Below are positions 1 to 12,659 of a DNA stretch of 64,000 nt, piece by piece. Made by a program: the position numbers and the translations under genes. The stretch is from Antilocapra americana (Eukaryota > Chordata > Mammalia > Artiodactyla > Antilocapridae). How positions within the stretch are numbered: the first letter of the stretch is position 1; the number at the start of each line of letters is the position of its first letter. Under the pieces are notes generated by a model that saw nothing but the letters and a program-made list of their open reading frames with translations, ran no database searches and was not told the origin of the DNA. The stretch spans positions 3,823,951 through 3,887,950 of the forward strand of contig ML664159.1 in NCBI GenBank assembly GCA_007570785.1, in the 5' to 3' direction.

Positions 1-1174
1 AAGCTGGTGAGAGGAAGGGAAGAAAAAGTGCCCTAAACAAGATAATAAAACTATAAACTTAATGAGGGCCAGTTTAGCGCTTTGCAGTCTCTCTACTTTA
101 TAACATGCCCTATGAGCCCGCCTGTCAGGATAATGTAATTGAGAACTTGCTATAAAACATATGTTTAATGGAGCCAGGGGCCAAGGAAAACACTGTGTAA
201 TTGTAATAAGCAGCCTGGTAAGTAAAATGATATCTTTTAAAGGTTAAAATAGAGTTGCTTTCAGAACTGGGCCAGGCTGCTTCTTCAAATATTGCTTCGC
301 TAATGATTTCTTCACTTCACTTACAAAATGCATCTCTGAGGAGATTTGTTACAAATGTGATCCCTGCCTGGGAAGTAAACTGCTCACCATACAGAAGGCT
401 TGGGCATTTATTCTCCAGTTTTATATAACTTGGAGAATGATGTTAAAATTGGCAAATGCATCTGAGGCACACCAGGCCATAGAATTTTTTTTTAATCCAC
501 TCATTGTCCAATGCAGTTCAACTTGAAAGAGATACAACAGAGAAAAGATTGATCCTTTGTGGCCTATTCTCTTTCCAGAAGGTAAAAGCAATTCCCATCA
601 ACAGAGCCCAGTGCTCCGTGGGGTCATCTCTATTCTGCTCTAGGGAATGCGTTGCTCATCAGGGCATGAATATTTTTAAAAATAAGAAAGAAAAGAGGAA
701 AATGAAAACTTTTTCTGGGAGCTGGAAGACCCCACCTGTTAAAGGCCCATCCCTGATCCAGCCTACTACTTGCTGACCCGGGTCTCAAAGATCCTCCTTT
801 GGGGAACTAAGAGATGAGATTTCTCAATAGTGACCTTTTAAATGGATGCTTCTTAGGCTTTTGAGGCTGGCATTTTCCAGTTACACTCAAATCCACTCAC
901 CTGACACAATTCCACTGGATGTTGTTTACTGTGTGAGGGAGTAAGGGGCTGGAGAACTTCATAACTGGCTCCTGCTAAGAAGACCCAAGGAGGCAGCACA
1001 CTCCCCCCAGTGAAGCTAGTGTCTGACTCTCCAGGAGACTCTGGGTACTGGAGATTGTGGAACTCAGTTAAAGCATGGTACCACCGAAGTGTTTAACCTA
1101 GCAAATCTCTAAGTCACTTTCAGCTTTAATGAACTGGGATTTAGTTTAATAACAGAATTATATGGCAGAGAGAT
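1..1174. other. unique intergenic DNA, no gene seen
   Basis: No repeat family, splice-bounded exon or RNA gene is recognisable here. The first 480 bases contain several homeodomain-type TAAT/ATTA cores and no transposon signature, so they could be conserved noncoding DNA. That is inference only. Confidence 0.5.
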
Positions 1175-1655
1175 TGCTAAATGACCCTCAATATCTATCT
1201 TCCCTCTTCTACAGTAGTAAAATTCATAGGTTTTAGCTCACATAGTTGTTTGGAATGAAGACTACACTCCTTGAGCTTCTTTACAGATAACTGTGGAAAT
1301 AGGACTAAATTCCGGCTGAAGAGACATAAGCAGATGTGCCATATGTCAACATCAAGACAGTTTGCATATGTTCTTCCCAATTTCAACTGTGCTGCCTAGA
1401 AGACTGATGCAGTGGCTGCAGCTCATGCTGCTATTTTGGACCCTAAGGTTGAAGGTTGCACTTAGGGATAGTAGACCAGAGAGCTGAAAGGGTACTGTAC
1501 TCTGAGCTTTTCATCTAGCCAAATCCTCATATCAGACCTGGAACTGCCTACTTCCACACTTCCATGCACAAGAGAAATAAGCTACTGTATTTCTGTCATT
1601 TAAGTCACTTTTGTTTGGGGCTCTCTTACTTACAGATGGTCTATGCATTGCATGC
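1175..1655 (+). mobile_element. ancient ERVL/MaLR-type LTR relic
   Basis: The right part has the usual order of an old mammalian LTR 3' end: a 'gaactgcctac' block, an AGAAATAA polyadenylation-like signal near 1573-1580, a 'catttaagtcactt' block and a 'ctcttacttacag' end. No internal retroviral genes are present. The exact family and the left border are uncertain, and divergence is high. It could instead be a non-autonomous DNA element with a similar tail. Confidence 0.4.
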
Positions 1656-1744
1656 AACATGCAATTAATTAACTAAATTATTCTTCCCAGAAATACTGAC
1701 AACATGTATGTATAATAGTCATTCAACAGCATGGTATTTTGAAA

Positions 1745-2095
1745 ACATAAAACCACTATGTCATTGCCTTACTTAAAATCCTCCAACGGTTCCTATGACA
1801 TATAGAGTAAAATCCAAACATCTCCCCTGCCCCATGAGGACTATGAAATCATGTCTGAGCACATCTTGTACCTTTCTCCATCAGAGTCCAGTGTTGCCCC
1901 AACCACATATATCTTCTTTCTGGAAACTGTCAAGCTCATTCTAGCCTTGGGGATTTCATAGTTACTATTTGCTCTTCCTGAAACCCCCTTAGCCAGCTCA
2001 TTGCATGGCTGATTTGCTCTATAATCATTCAGGTTTCCATCCAAATGTCACTGTTCAGAGAAATCCTCCTTAACCAGCCTCTCTAAAATGACTTT

Positions 2096-2126
<31 letters not shown>

Positions 2127-2335
2127 GCAAACAAAGTAATCCCCCACTCATGGCACTATAAAATACACTGAGAGGTTCTTTAAAGTGCTGAGTTGCTCTT
2201 TTTTATTGACCCTCTTCTCCAGGTAGAGTATAAAACCCAAGAAAACAAAGATAAAACTTCACCATATCCAAAAGCCTAGAACAATATCTGGCACTTATCA
2301 ATCACTAGGTAAATACTGATTAAATAAATGAGTGA
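1745..2335 (+). mobile_element. L2 LINE, 3' portion
   Basis: The blocks follow L2 order: a 'cttaaaatcctccaacggttcc' region, a 'gtcaagctcattctagcctt' region, a 'caaatgtcactgttcagag' region, and the terminal 'gcctagaacaatatctggca' block ending in 'taaataaatgagtga'. This is an ancient mammalian LINE2 with no coding capacity. A CA microsatellite (2096-2121) has expanded inside it. Confidence 0.75.
2096..2121. repeat. (CA)n microsatellite, about 13 units
   Basis: An uninterrupted CA run inside the L2 copy. It is long enough to vary in length between individuals. Confidence 0.95.
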
Positions 2336-2469
2336 TCCAGAGCTCTGTGCTTGGAATGGGAGAGGGATGAGTGGGTAAAAAATAAGTTATACATACAGTT
2401 TGGTCCAAACAAGAGTGCAGACATGATAGCAGAGGCTCACAAAACCTTGGACACAGATTGCTTTGGAAA

Positions 2470-2703
2470 TCAGAGCATTTACTATATGCCAGCACTGTTC
2501 TAGGCAATGTATCTATGCTTACTGATTCAATCTTCACAATGACATTATGAGTCACACTATAATGTTTTGTTATTTTCATTTAACAGATAAGAACACTGAG
2601 GTCAGAGAGGCTAAATAGTTTACCCAAGGTCACAGAACTAATAAGAGGCAGAATTAGAGCAAAAACCCAAGAAGTCTGGGGCCTGAGCCTGTGTTCTTGA
2701 ACC
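2470..2703 (-). mobile_element. MIR SINE
   Basis: Read on the + strand, this is the reverse complement of MIR. It starts with 'gcatttactatatgccagcac', has the core 'aacagataagaacactgagg' followed by 'cccaaggtcacagaacta', and ends in the tRNA-derived head near 'gcctgtgttcttga'. Divergence is high, as expected for this old tRNA-derived SINE. Confidence 0.8.
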
Positions 2704-3264
2704 TCCCCAGATGGTCTTGTTGCAGAGTGATTTTGTTCAGAAATTATAAACAGAACACTAAAGGTAAATGGACAATTCCAGTTCCTTCTCATTCTCCACT
2801 CCCAACCATCACTACCCCTTCTCTGCTTTAAATGAGAGCCAAACCTGACAAAAAAAATCACAAAATTGGGATGTCAGTTTGGAGATGGCTACATAGAAAA
2901 ATGAAAGGATGTGTAACCAGACTTAGGGGAGGGACAAATGAAGGGTAAAAGGTGAATGAAGGGAAAGCAGAAGGAGTCCAGAGGCAGATCAAATTGGGCC
3001 AAGAGAAATGAAATCAAAGTCAAGGGGGCAACCAAAGAGAGTAACAGGTAGGATTTGAAAAAGCTTTCTCTAACAGCCTGAGAGCTAATGATCAAACGAC
3101 ATCAGCTTACCCGGAGGACGGGCTCTGTGCTCAGAGGCCAACAGCCCCTTTGGCATCCTGGCCAGGGCTGCATGCCCTTGCTCGGCTTACTGTGGCCATC
3201 AGCTTAGCCATCTCTCAGTAATAAGATTCTTTCTTTTTATAAAGACAGCAACTGCTTAGCCTCA

Positions 3265-3500
3265 CAATATGTGTGCAGCATTGAACCAATGTTTATTAAA
3301 TATATACTCTGCTGTGTTGACACGGAAGATACAAAGATGAGCAGATACAATCCTCACCCTAAAGATCTTACAGTCTCCCATGGAGAACAGACCTGCATGT
3401 TCATAATACAACAAGGCATTCATCTTCTATTAATTCAACAAGCATTTATTGATCATTGACTATCTGCCAGGTATTAGGTATAGAGCAGAAAACAGAGTTG
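3265..3500 (-). mobile_element. L2 3'-end fragments
   Basis: Two L2-tail signatures in reverse orientation: 'caatgtttattaaatatatac' with 'gatacaaagatgagcag', and then 'caacaagcatttattgatc' with 'tatctgccaggtattagg'. This may be two partial copies or one rearranged copy. Confidence 0.55.
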
Positions 3501-3651
3501 CAAAGTCACATGAATACCGGAGTCAAGCAGGAGTGCCTTCACCTGCCCAAAGGAACTAGGTGTATTAATTTAAGGAGTTGGGTTCTCAGGATAGGGAGGG
3601 GACTGGGGCAACCTGGAGAGGCTTAGTCTTATAAAGAGGTGAGACATTCCT

Positions 3652-3927
3652 GCCGCTGCTGCTGCTGCGTCGCTTCAGTCTTGTCCCACTCTGTGCGACC
3701 CCACAGACGGCAGCCCACCAGGCGCCCCGTCCCTGGGATTCTCCAGGCAAGAGCACTGGAGTGGGCTGCCAGTTCCTTCTCCAACGCATGACAGTGAGAA
3801 GTGAACGTGAAGTCGCTCAGTCGTGTCCAACTCCTAGCGACCCCATGGGCTTCAGCCTACCAGGCTTCTCCATCCATGGGATTTCCCAGGCAAGAGTACG
3901 GGAGTGGGGTGCCACTGCCTTCTCCGC
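3652..3927 (-). mobile_element. BOV-A2 dimeric SINE with TSD
   Basis: Two Bov-A monomers in tandem in reverse orientation, starting with the GCT/CAG-type tail and ending at 'cttctccg'. Each monomer carries the 'ccaggcaagagyac' block. Flanking 10-bp repeats AGACATTCCT (3642-3651) and AGACACTCCT (3928-3937) differ at one base and are the likely TSD. Bov-A units are specific to ruminants and derive from BovB. Confidence 0.93.
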
Positions 3928-4804
3928 AGACACTCCTAAGCTCCATTTAATTTCTCTATTCAGGAATGCAGATCCAGTGTTGCCAGATCTGATTTTGCAG
4001 AAGTATCCAAAACTCAGAATTTCTCTCTGAAATCTTCCAATGTGTAAATGTTGCAGCTAATTCAAAATATATTTAACAACTTACAGCCCAGCAAAGCAAC
4101 TCTGCTATCATGTTGTAATCTTCTGAAAACATCCATAGCACAGAATCTTGTTAGGCATGGCTGACCATGTCACACATTGCAACTTCACCTGACCCCAGTC
4201 ACCTCTTCTGTTATTCTTCACTCTCTGGGCCCCTCACCTTCCACAGACTCTCAATGGCTTTTCCCCAGTTCAGCGGTCTCCTTTTCCCAACAACCTCTTT
4301 GCTCCACCCTTTCACTCCCCATCCTTCATTTCTAGCCAACCTGTCTCTGCTTCCTTCCAAAGAACATGGTGCAAAGGCCTTAACCACAGCCCTCATAAAT
4401 CTTTCCTACATTTCATCATCCCAGTCTTTTCCATTAATGTTTTCTCACTCAGAAGAGGGGAGTAAAAAACTGATTTTTCAGAATTCAACCCATCTGGTTA
4501 GGGAGAAATGAAAGCATGTAATCCACAGATCTGTACTTAATAAGATGGGGCTCATGGCTCTTTGCATGTGTTCATCTCTCTCCATTAGCAACTTTATTGC
4601 CCCATGAAGCCAGGTCTATTCTTCTGGTAGAAAGAGAGATTTTGAATTTTTACCTGTTTTCTTCCATAGATTTGATGCCGATTCCTTTGAAGGTGGGAGA
4701 CCCTGAACCAGACTTCTTTCTAGGACTGCAATGCATCACAAGATAAAAGGTCAGTGTTCATTGTAAGCAATAATAAAATACATATTTCAAATTATATATA
4801 TGCA

Positions 4805-5011
4805 TGGTTTAATTGCTAAGTCATGTCCAACTCTTTTGTGATGCCATGGACTGTAGGCTGCCAGGCTCCTCCGTCCACAGAATTTCCCAGACAAGAATAC
4901 TGGAGTGGGTTGCCATTTCCTTCTCCAGGGGATCTTTCTGACCCAGGAATCAAACCTGCATCTCTTTGCATTGCAGGTGGATTCTTTACCACTGAGCCAC
5001 CAGGGAAGCCC
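4805..5011 (-). mobile_element. Bov-tA SINE, full length
   Basis: Reverse-oriented Bov-A body followed by the tRNA-Glu-related head that ends 'gccaccagggaagccc'. Read on the minus strand, the head contains box A-like 'tggctcagtggt' and a degraded box B, the internal RNA polymerase III promoter of this family. A short TSD (TATATGCA, 4797-4804 and 5013-5020) flanks it. Confidence 0.93.
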
Positions 5012-6145
5012 TTATATGCACACATGTGCTTGTTTATGTACATATATGTGTTTGTGTATGTGTGTATAGGGAGAAAGAGAAAAAACCTTATAAGTAAAAA
5101 TTCTAAAAAGATCTGCTGGAAGAAAATAACTTCCATAGGTTTCTTATCAAAAACTCAAAAGGTGTTTTTGTTTTAAAAATGTAAGCCTTTGTTGAAAAGA
5201 TATGAAACATCATAAAAACTATTGCAGGTGACTAGCTAGTCTTTTGTTATATCTCTAAACATAAGACAAACAATAATGTGGGTTTTTTTCTCTTAAGAAA
5301 AAAAAGGAGCTCAATATTAGTCACAGTAAACCTCAACATATGGGAATAGGTACAGGGTGGGGAGTGGGGAAGGGAGGTCCACTTTTCACAGTTTTTTGAA
5401 CCTTTAAAACTGAAAAAAATATGTATCACTGCTTTCTGTATATGCACATAATGTAAAATTTCATCAACCACAATATTTTAAAAGACAGAAATCATGAGAT
5501 ATATCATATCTAAATGGAAATATCATCTAAGGAAGGCACCATTTATCAACATCACTTTGAAATGCAGTGGAGGATGTGATGGCATTATGTAGATCTCAAA
5601 TATCTATGGGTGAATGAAATTGGGTAACCTTAGCAACCCCAGGTACATCCATGCAGCTATAAATCAAATGTCAGCTCTCTGAGCTATGCACAAAATAAAG
5701 AAATAATTCTTTGAAATATTCATAACGCTATGCAGTGTATTATTTTGTAAGCCTGTCCCCATTATGCAGTTTTGAATCTAACTAAAAAAAAATAGACATA
5801 ACATTTGCATAATACACTACCCCTACCTTCCCTCCCACCCACCTAGCAACTGACATCCACAGGAGCTTCTAGAAACAAGCAGACCTGTACTATACACTAA
5901 TGGCCACAGCAGAACTCTGGTTCTGTGTGTGAGAAGGAAAGGGAATTTTATACACAGGCAGCTAGTCTGACAGCAGCCCAAATGGTTTCATATTGATTAT
6001 TCCATTAAAAAAATAACAACTAAATAAGATATGAGAATTTTGGTAAAAGTGTCATGAATAGGTACATTTTTGTATGCGTGAAAGTAATGTATTCAATATT
6101 TCACCCTCTGAAACTGGAAGAGATTTGCTTTAAAAATAAATTCTT

Positions 6146-6169
6146 AAAAAAATAAATAAATAAATAAAT
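6146..6169. repeat. (AAAT)n microsatellite
   Basis: A short run of AAAT units, preceded by a related 'taaaaataaattcttaaa' stretch. Confidence 0.9.
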
Positions 6170-6499
6170 TCTTGCTGGCAAGAAAAAATACTAGTCTTCT
6201 AATCGGGGATAACTTGTGAATACAGAATTGGAACCGGCAGCCCAAACCAAAGTCTTTTATTTCATTTACACTTAAGATTTTTCTTTGATAATTTAGTTTG
6301 TTTGGAGACGGTATGTTTTTTGTATGAATACACTTGCTAGTACCTCATATTTTAAATTCTGTCTCTGCCTGTTCCTGGAACTGACACTGCCGTGCCTGAT
6401 ATCATAATACCTGTGATGGATTTCAAGGCCCATCAAATGATAATAGCTGTGACATAGGACTCAGTACAATTCTAAATCACGCACATGTAAATATGCTGA

Positions 6500-7450
6500 T
6501 GCTACATAAAGAAGACTGAAATACTCAGGTTGACTAATTGTTTTCCTGTAAAACTTTTATAAGCACATTCAGCTTAAAATATCCAATAGAGCTAACCAAG
6601 TGAGTCATCTTGATACATTTAAGTGGCTGCTTTAGGAAATAACAGGGCTGTTCATATACAATTAGATAAGTGTCATTTTACAAATGAGTTCTATTCACTT
6701 TAAATGCTTCAGAAGTGGCACCACAAGGACAAGGTGTTTAAACCAAGAATTAAACAAGCCCTTCTAAGGGAAATCATCTTGTTTACCCTACCCTCAATCT
6801 ATTTTTTTTTTACAAGTTACTGTCCTCTGCAAGCTGTATTAATTGTTCTGGACCTATAGCACATGCTTCAATGAAAATAAATTACTTTATTTCTATTACA
6901 CCACTAATGGCTGTGTGACTTAATTTCATTAGCCCGAACCTGTTGAGAGTATTCAGATTTCCATTGCAGGACGCACTTAAAATGAAAAGATTCTTTCGAT
7001 TCTCAATTAACGGAATCGTTCTCTTTCAACTGAAATGAATGTTATTGAAACCAATTAGCATAGACTGGAAAATCTCTCACTAATGAGGGGAGTGTGGGTG
7101 AGTAAACAGCAATGAAAAGATAAAATTAGAGGAGAGCCTCTTCTCGTTGGCCTGAATAATTACATGCTTAGTTGCCTAATTGTCTGGTGAAAAGTGCGGC
7201 GGTGATAGTAACAGATTGCCATGTTCATTAGGCAGCAAAAGGCCACCTGCTGCTAAGCTTCATTTTCCTGCAGTCGATATACACGTGTTTATCCCTGGGG
7301 ATTGATATTTGGACACAACACTAGCTGGGAAAAGCAAATGAGCTTGCCAATATGCTGCAATATTGTGTCCTTTATGCCAAGATACAGAAGCTTAATATGT
7401 CAAATAGAATGAATAAAAACCAACAGTGATAACGAAGTTTATGAGGAAAC
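6500..7450. promoter_or_regulatory. candidate conserved noncoding element / enhancer
   Basis: A block of about 950 bp without repeats and dense in homeodomain-like cores (ATTA/TAAT/CAATTA: 'ctcaattaacgg', 'accaattagcat', 'cctaattgtctgg', 'aattacatgc'). There is also an E-box-like CACCTG near 7242 and a 'tgcaatattg' near 7355. This composition is typical of vertebrate developmental enhancers in gene deserts. Function is inferred from composition alone; I cannot check conservation. Confidence 0.35.
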
Positions 7451-8629
7451 TGACCTTAGAACAGGCCCAGTGTAGGACTCTAAACTGTGTCGAGTTCAAC
7501 CTTTCAATACAGATGTTCCTTTCTGGCCTGAGCAGCTCCAAATTATATAGTACAAAAGATAAATTACAACGGTTAGGGCCTCAGCAATATTTTAGACAAT
7601 GGTGTAATGAAAGCATGCAATGTAACTGTTAAAATTGAAAACAAATGTTCAGTCCTAAAAGCAAAAGAAGCGTATGAGAGGAAAGGCATTGTTCTATTGC
7701 CTCTCTGTAGACAGAAGATCAAAGAGGGACCCCTTTATTCACCATCTACCCTTCCTTCACATCCCTTCATTTCTTCAGACTATTCCTTCACAGTTGTTTT
7801 CACATGTCCTCCAGCCCATCAACATTTTATCTCACACACCATCAACTTTTCCTCTACCATCACACCAGCTCTGATTGCCTATGATTCTGAGCATCAAGAA
7901 AAGCACAGACTTTAACATCAAGCTTCTTCTGTAGGCATTCTTGTTTCATTTGGAAATGTTGAAAGGAGTTTCAATATCCTAAATGATCCTCTTGATAAAA
8001 TGGACATTTTCTTAAAAATCAGTTCAGGCAAATTGATAAGAAGCCTACCTAAGCTCACACAACAGTGTTCCCTGTCAGATGGAGATGAATAATTGAGCTA
8101 TTAGGCTCCTAGATGGTCTGGAGTCCAGAAATATGGATGCTCAGCCCTCGAACTGGATGGGATCTATAGATGTGTTTACCTTCCCATTCTTTCAAAATCT
8201 ATTTACATTCCTTGCCAGCATTCAAAAATCAGGAGATTTAACATGAACAGCTATATATCTGGATTCTCTTTAAAATGTGAGGACCTGGAAAGCTGACAAC
8301 AATCAACAGGACAATACTGGTCACGCGCGTTCAGTCTGCCGCAGTCTCCACCACTCCCTATATATCCCAAATATGGAGGCAGAGTACCAGCTGCCATTTG
8401 CTGCTTTTCTTACAGTATTGTTTCTCTTATAAAAATTCAACAAGTTCCTAATGCCCATCTTTTTCAAATGTGAGGAAGATCGATCAAGAAGGCCACAAAT
8501 CTTTTAAGAAATAGTCTTCTTATAGCTGGCCTGCTTCAGTCATGCTGTTACCCATCTTGCTTAGAGACAAGTTAGAATTCATTTTGTGATTTTTTACCCC
8601 TTACTTTCCAAAAGAAAAGAAAAGAATAA

Positions 8630-8725
8630 AAAGCTGAGGCTCTAAAGGGAAGGGAAGTTTTCAAGATTCACTCAGTAACGGAGTTGGATTAGAATTCATG
8701 GCCTCCAACAATAACCTTCTCCCTA
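8630..8725 (-). mobile_element. MIR SINE fragment
   Basis: 'gctgaggctctaaagggaag', 'gattcactcagtaacggag' and 'ggattagaattca' follow the order of the reverse-complement MIR core and head. It is short and diverged. Confidence 0.5.
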
Positions 8726-8817
8726 TATTGGGCTACCTCTATTATGTAAAAATGAAGAATAACTTCTGAGCATTAAAAGGCATGGATTCTATCCCTAGAA
8801 GAGAGAAGAATCTGAAA

Positions 8818-8910
8818 GAGAATATATATCTGAACCACTACACTGTACACCTGAAACTAACAAGATATTGTAAATAAACTATACTTTAATTAAAAATATA
8901 TTTTTTTAAA
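8818..8910 (+). mobile_element. L1 3' end, severely 5'-truncated
   Basis: Ends with the L1 3'UTR block 'ctgtacacctgaaactaac', 'atattgtaaataaactatac' and an A/T-rich tail. Only the last 90 bp or so of the element is present. Confidence 0.7.
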
Positions 8911-10129
8911 AATCATGTATCCTATCCTCAAGAAGTCTGTCATCATGCATGCATTGAAAACTAACAAGAACATAAGACAATCCAAGACACACATACATGA
9001 TTGGTTGATAGACTGCTATAATGAGATACATAGTACAAACATCGCAGGAGGTGTGAAAACAGGCCAAGTGGAGAGGTGGGACGCAAGAAACTCCATGTGA
9101 AGTGGGGCTCCAAACCTCCCCTTTCATTGTGAAAATGAAGGAAAATTAAAACTTTGATATTGATTGAAGCACCAACCATCTCAGAAGCAAGAGTCTCTCA
9201 GAGGTCACTTACGGGGACCAACCACACCATCCAGCTCAAGAAAAGATGACAGAGGATAGCTGAGTTTAAGGAAACATTCTTGTGGTAACACCACCACTGC
9301 CCAGATCCTGGATGAAGCCCAGCTCCCGCACGGAAGGACAGAGAAACTCAAGTGGAGACAAAAGCCCACGCTCAATCGTACCCAGGATCCCAAATTTTAA
9401 AATCTCTTTGGATTCATCAATCAAAACTAGCTTTGCAATTCCAAATGCTGATGTACATAAGCCTCTGTTGGTGACAACAAACTAAGGTCATGGACTAGAA
9501 ACAAAAGCTGCATTTTGGTGAGCAACAGGGATGTCCAGCTTCGGTGTGTGTCATCTCACGTTGTCCCAAATTATGTCACTGGGTGTGGAAATTTTCAAAA
9601 TAACTTTTCCTTCCAAAAACTATTTAAACACACCTTATTTATTTATTTTGCTTCCAGAGTTTTTATTTATACTTAAGATTTGTGTTTTTCTTTTTTTAAA
9701 ACAAAAGTAAATCACACTACATAAAATTTTAAAGGAAATTTATGCCATAATTTTGTTATTTATTCTGTATTACATGTGTTTTTAAATTAATAAATGCATA
9801 TAAACAAAAGAAAACCATTTTGAAATCACTTATCAACATCATCATCTAGAAATAAACACTATAAAGATTTTGATGTGCAATGTTTCAGAATTTTCATGTG
9901 TGTATATGTATTCATATATAGATTTTATTTTCTTCCTTTTCAATTTTTCAGTTTTCTGAATATAATAGTAGTACAACTATTTTTGAGTAATAGAAATTTT
10001 AGAAAATGAAGAAAGAATTTTTAAATCACCTATAATCTTATTACCTTACTATAAACATTTTTAATATTTTAAAGTATTACTTCCAACTTACTAAGTCTTA
10101 CAATTATAATTTTTAAAATTTTTATTTTA
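8911..10129. other. unassigned AT-rich DNA
   Basis: No gene seen. The part after about 9640 is very AT-rich and may belong to the old minus-strand L1 that is clearer from 10130, but individual matches are too weak to call. Confidence 0.4.
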
Positions 10130-11420
10130 AAATATGAAAGCACAAAAAAGTAAGTTTATCACTAGTGTAATCCCACCCCCAGCAGTAACCTCTATTAAAA
10201 ATTAGATGTTTACCCTTCCCAACTACTTCCTGAGTTAATACAAAGATTTTTTTACAAAAAAAAGTGGGATCATACTTTTTATACTCTGTTTTCCTTTGCT
10301 TTTAGGGATGGGTGTGAACCTCAATAATAGATAGTGACTCCTATTCGATAAATTTATAGTAATATTAGCATTCTTAAATATCTACACAGTATTCTGTTGT
10401 AGAACTATGCCAGTCCCCTCTTGCCAAGCATTTAAGCTGTTTTCAATTTTTAACTCATTTTAAAATTATTTATATAAATAAACATCTTTGTACATATATG
10501 TACACATATCCAATCATTTTCTTTAAGGCATAGTTTTAAATAGCTCTGCCATGCTGAAAGGTAAGTCCTCCTATAATCTGTATCTGGCAACGCCTTTTTC
10601 CCCACACCCTGGCTATACTGGACATTTTCAATTCTACAATTGAACACGGGTATTTTTGCTTTTAATTTGTTTTCCTTTGATTACAAGTAACACTGAACAT
10701 TTTAAAGTTGTTTCTTGGCCCTTTATAATTTTTTACTGAATTACCTGCCCAAGTTTCTAGCACATGTTTCTATGAGAAATATAATAATTTTGTTATAAAG
10801 AGCTCCTTATCTTTACCTTTTGTCATACGAAGCAACTTTTCTCAGTTTATCATTTGTGCTTTGTTTTGGTTTATGCTCTATTTTGCCATTCCACAGTTTC
10901 AAATGTACAGATATCCACATTTCCCTTTATGATTTCTGTCTTCAGTCATGCGTTGAAAGTTCTTTCCTACCCTGAGATTTCATTGTTTTCATCCATGATT
11001 TCTTCTAAATGTTTTTATCATTTTAACTTTTATTTTTAAATCTTTAACCTACATAGGACTTATTTTGTATAAAATACAAGCTAAGAATGTAACTTTATTT
11101 TTTCTAAATAGTAAGTCAGTTTTCCTGGCACAATTTATTTAATGGTATACCCGTTTTCCACTGACCAACAATTACCGTCAACTTTATCATATTATTACAT
11201 ATACTCAGTCTACTGTCTGTCTACTACTGTGCAAGCACTATTCAGTTTAAACTTACTGAGTCATTATAATTCATAATAATTCCTGATTAAGTACCTTGGT
11301 CCCTATCGTTATGATTCTTTTCTAAACATTTTCCTGGCTATTTGGGGATGTTTGCTTTTCCAGAAAATATTCAGAAAAAAAAATTTCAATATCCTGTCTG
11401 AAAAACAATGCCTTATTTAG
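10130..11420 (-). mobile_element. ancient L1M, ORF2 3' region
   Basis: Read on the + strand, blocks appear in the order of a reverse-oriented old L1: 'aagtgggatcatactttt', 'gccagtcccctcttgcc' with 'taagctgttttcaattttt', 'ttccccacaccctggc', 'aagagctccttatcttta', 'ttctcagtttatcatttgtgc', 'ctttaacctacataggactt', and 'gcacaatttatttaatgg'. These correspond to the ORF2 C-terminal part of L1M-type elements. Heavily decayed, with no usable reading frame. Confidence 0.6.
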
Positions 11421-11734
11421 GTTCTGACATAAATTTATTAAATGTATGTATTAGTTTGAGAATACAAATTTATTTTTAAAATAGAAATACACCACAGCAA
11501 AACTCTTAGGGGTAACCAAAACATTAAAGGAAAAAGCAAAGGAACAGTACATTTTATCACAGATTTCAATAGTTGGAAGGAATTTTCTTATTAGTTTAGG
11601 TGAGGATCTGCACTTTATAGGTAAGAAAACTTCATGTATTGTTATGATGTTCTTGGTCAGATAAGGAGACTGATCCAGAATAAGACAGCCCTGCAACTAC
11701 CAAAGTAGCTAACTTAAAGAACAATCACCATTTG

Positions 11735-11875
11735 GCAGGCACTGAGTATTTTACACATATTATTCCATTTTCTCCTTTGGTTTAAGTAGACAAAGACTTG
11801 ATTCTCTTTACCTTCATAATTGGTAGAAGCAATTTAGGGGACAACAGATAGGTACCAAATTTACTGAAGGGTCTT
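11735..11875 (-). mobile_element. weak MIR relic
   Basis: 'ggcaggcactgagtatttta' followed by 'cacatattattccatttt' resembles the reverse MIR start. The rest is too diverged for confidence. Confidence 0.35.
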
Positions 11876-12659
11876 GCCAGAAACCAAAAACATTTGAGGC
11901 CTGTTCAGAATTTCAAAACAAACTTTTAGAGAAGATGCATTCTCTACCTCTGATGGCTTAAAATTATGTAAACAGAATTTATGTGCTCAGTGACCCCACT
12001 TCATTGATTTGATAGGGGTAATTCCTGTGTAAGAATGAGCTATTTCTCTAATGTATTGAGTATATGCTTCCATGACAGCGTTTTTCTCCTCCATTCCTTT
12101 AATTAAATGGACAATGAATTGAAATGCAAAAGAATTTCTCTCTAATAGATGATCCATCCTCAACTCTATGTATGTCTTTTTTCAAAAACAAAAATATTAG
12201 CAATAATGAAAGAGCAAGCTAATAACATCCATCCTAAAACTCCCTTAAAACTGTGCCGGGATGAGATAGGAGGAAGGGAAAGAAGCCTGCAGAAAGAGAA
12301 CCAGCCAGACCCTTCCCATAGTGTTCATCTCAACACTTTGGAATGCATTTCAGGGTCACAGAAAGCTCCCTATCTCAAGGACTCACTGAGCAGTGCTCAC
12401 ATCACCTGCACCTACCAAGGACAAATCCTCTCTTATCAGAGAGAGGACATTTCTGTTGTCTGAGCCTGTAACTTAAAGCTAGACGGAGGTACATGGAGGT
12501 GAAGGAGAAAGAAGACACTGGGCCACCACATCAGTCTAATGGGCCTTGGAAATCAATGGTGTGGTAGGGTCACAGCCAGGTCACCCTCACATTCAACTCC
12601 CTGGGCAAGTCCTGCCTTGACTCAGAGCTTAGCCCCGAGTTTAATTGATGGGAGGCCAT
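11876..12659. other. unassigned intergenic DNA
   Basis: I see no repeat family or gene. One open stretch (12149-12463) has no recognisable protein similarity and lies between nonrepeat sequences of ordinary composition, so I treat it as chance. Confidence 0.4.

Larger units (their letters stand above)
5012..8629. other. repeat-poor unique DNA
   Basis: Apart from an AAAT microsatellite, no transposon is recognisable across about 3.6 kb, which is unusual for this window. No reading frame resembles a known protein. The centre (6500-7450) is listed separately as a conserved-noncoding candidate. Confidence 0.55.

Noticed and set aside
3586..4030. Overlapping open stretches on both strands around the BOV-A2
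   Set aside because: SINE-derived peptides that recur wherever BOV-A2 occurs; there is no evidence of coding.
4805..5011. tRNA-Glu-like gene in the Bov-tA head (also in the other Bov-tA copies)
   Set aside because: Box A and B resemblance is expected of tRNA-derived SINEs; the fold is incomplete and the sequence is fused to the Bov-A body.
9205..9485. Possible small coding region near 9.2-9.5 kb
   Set aside because: Open stretches on both strands with no domain, no clear splice sites and ordinary composition.
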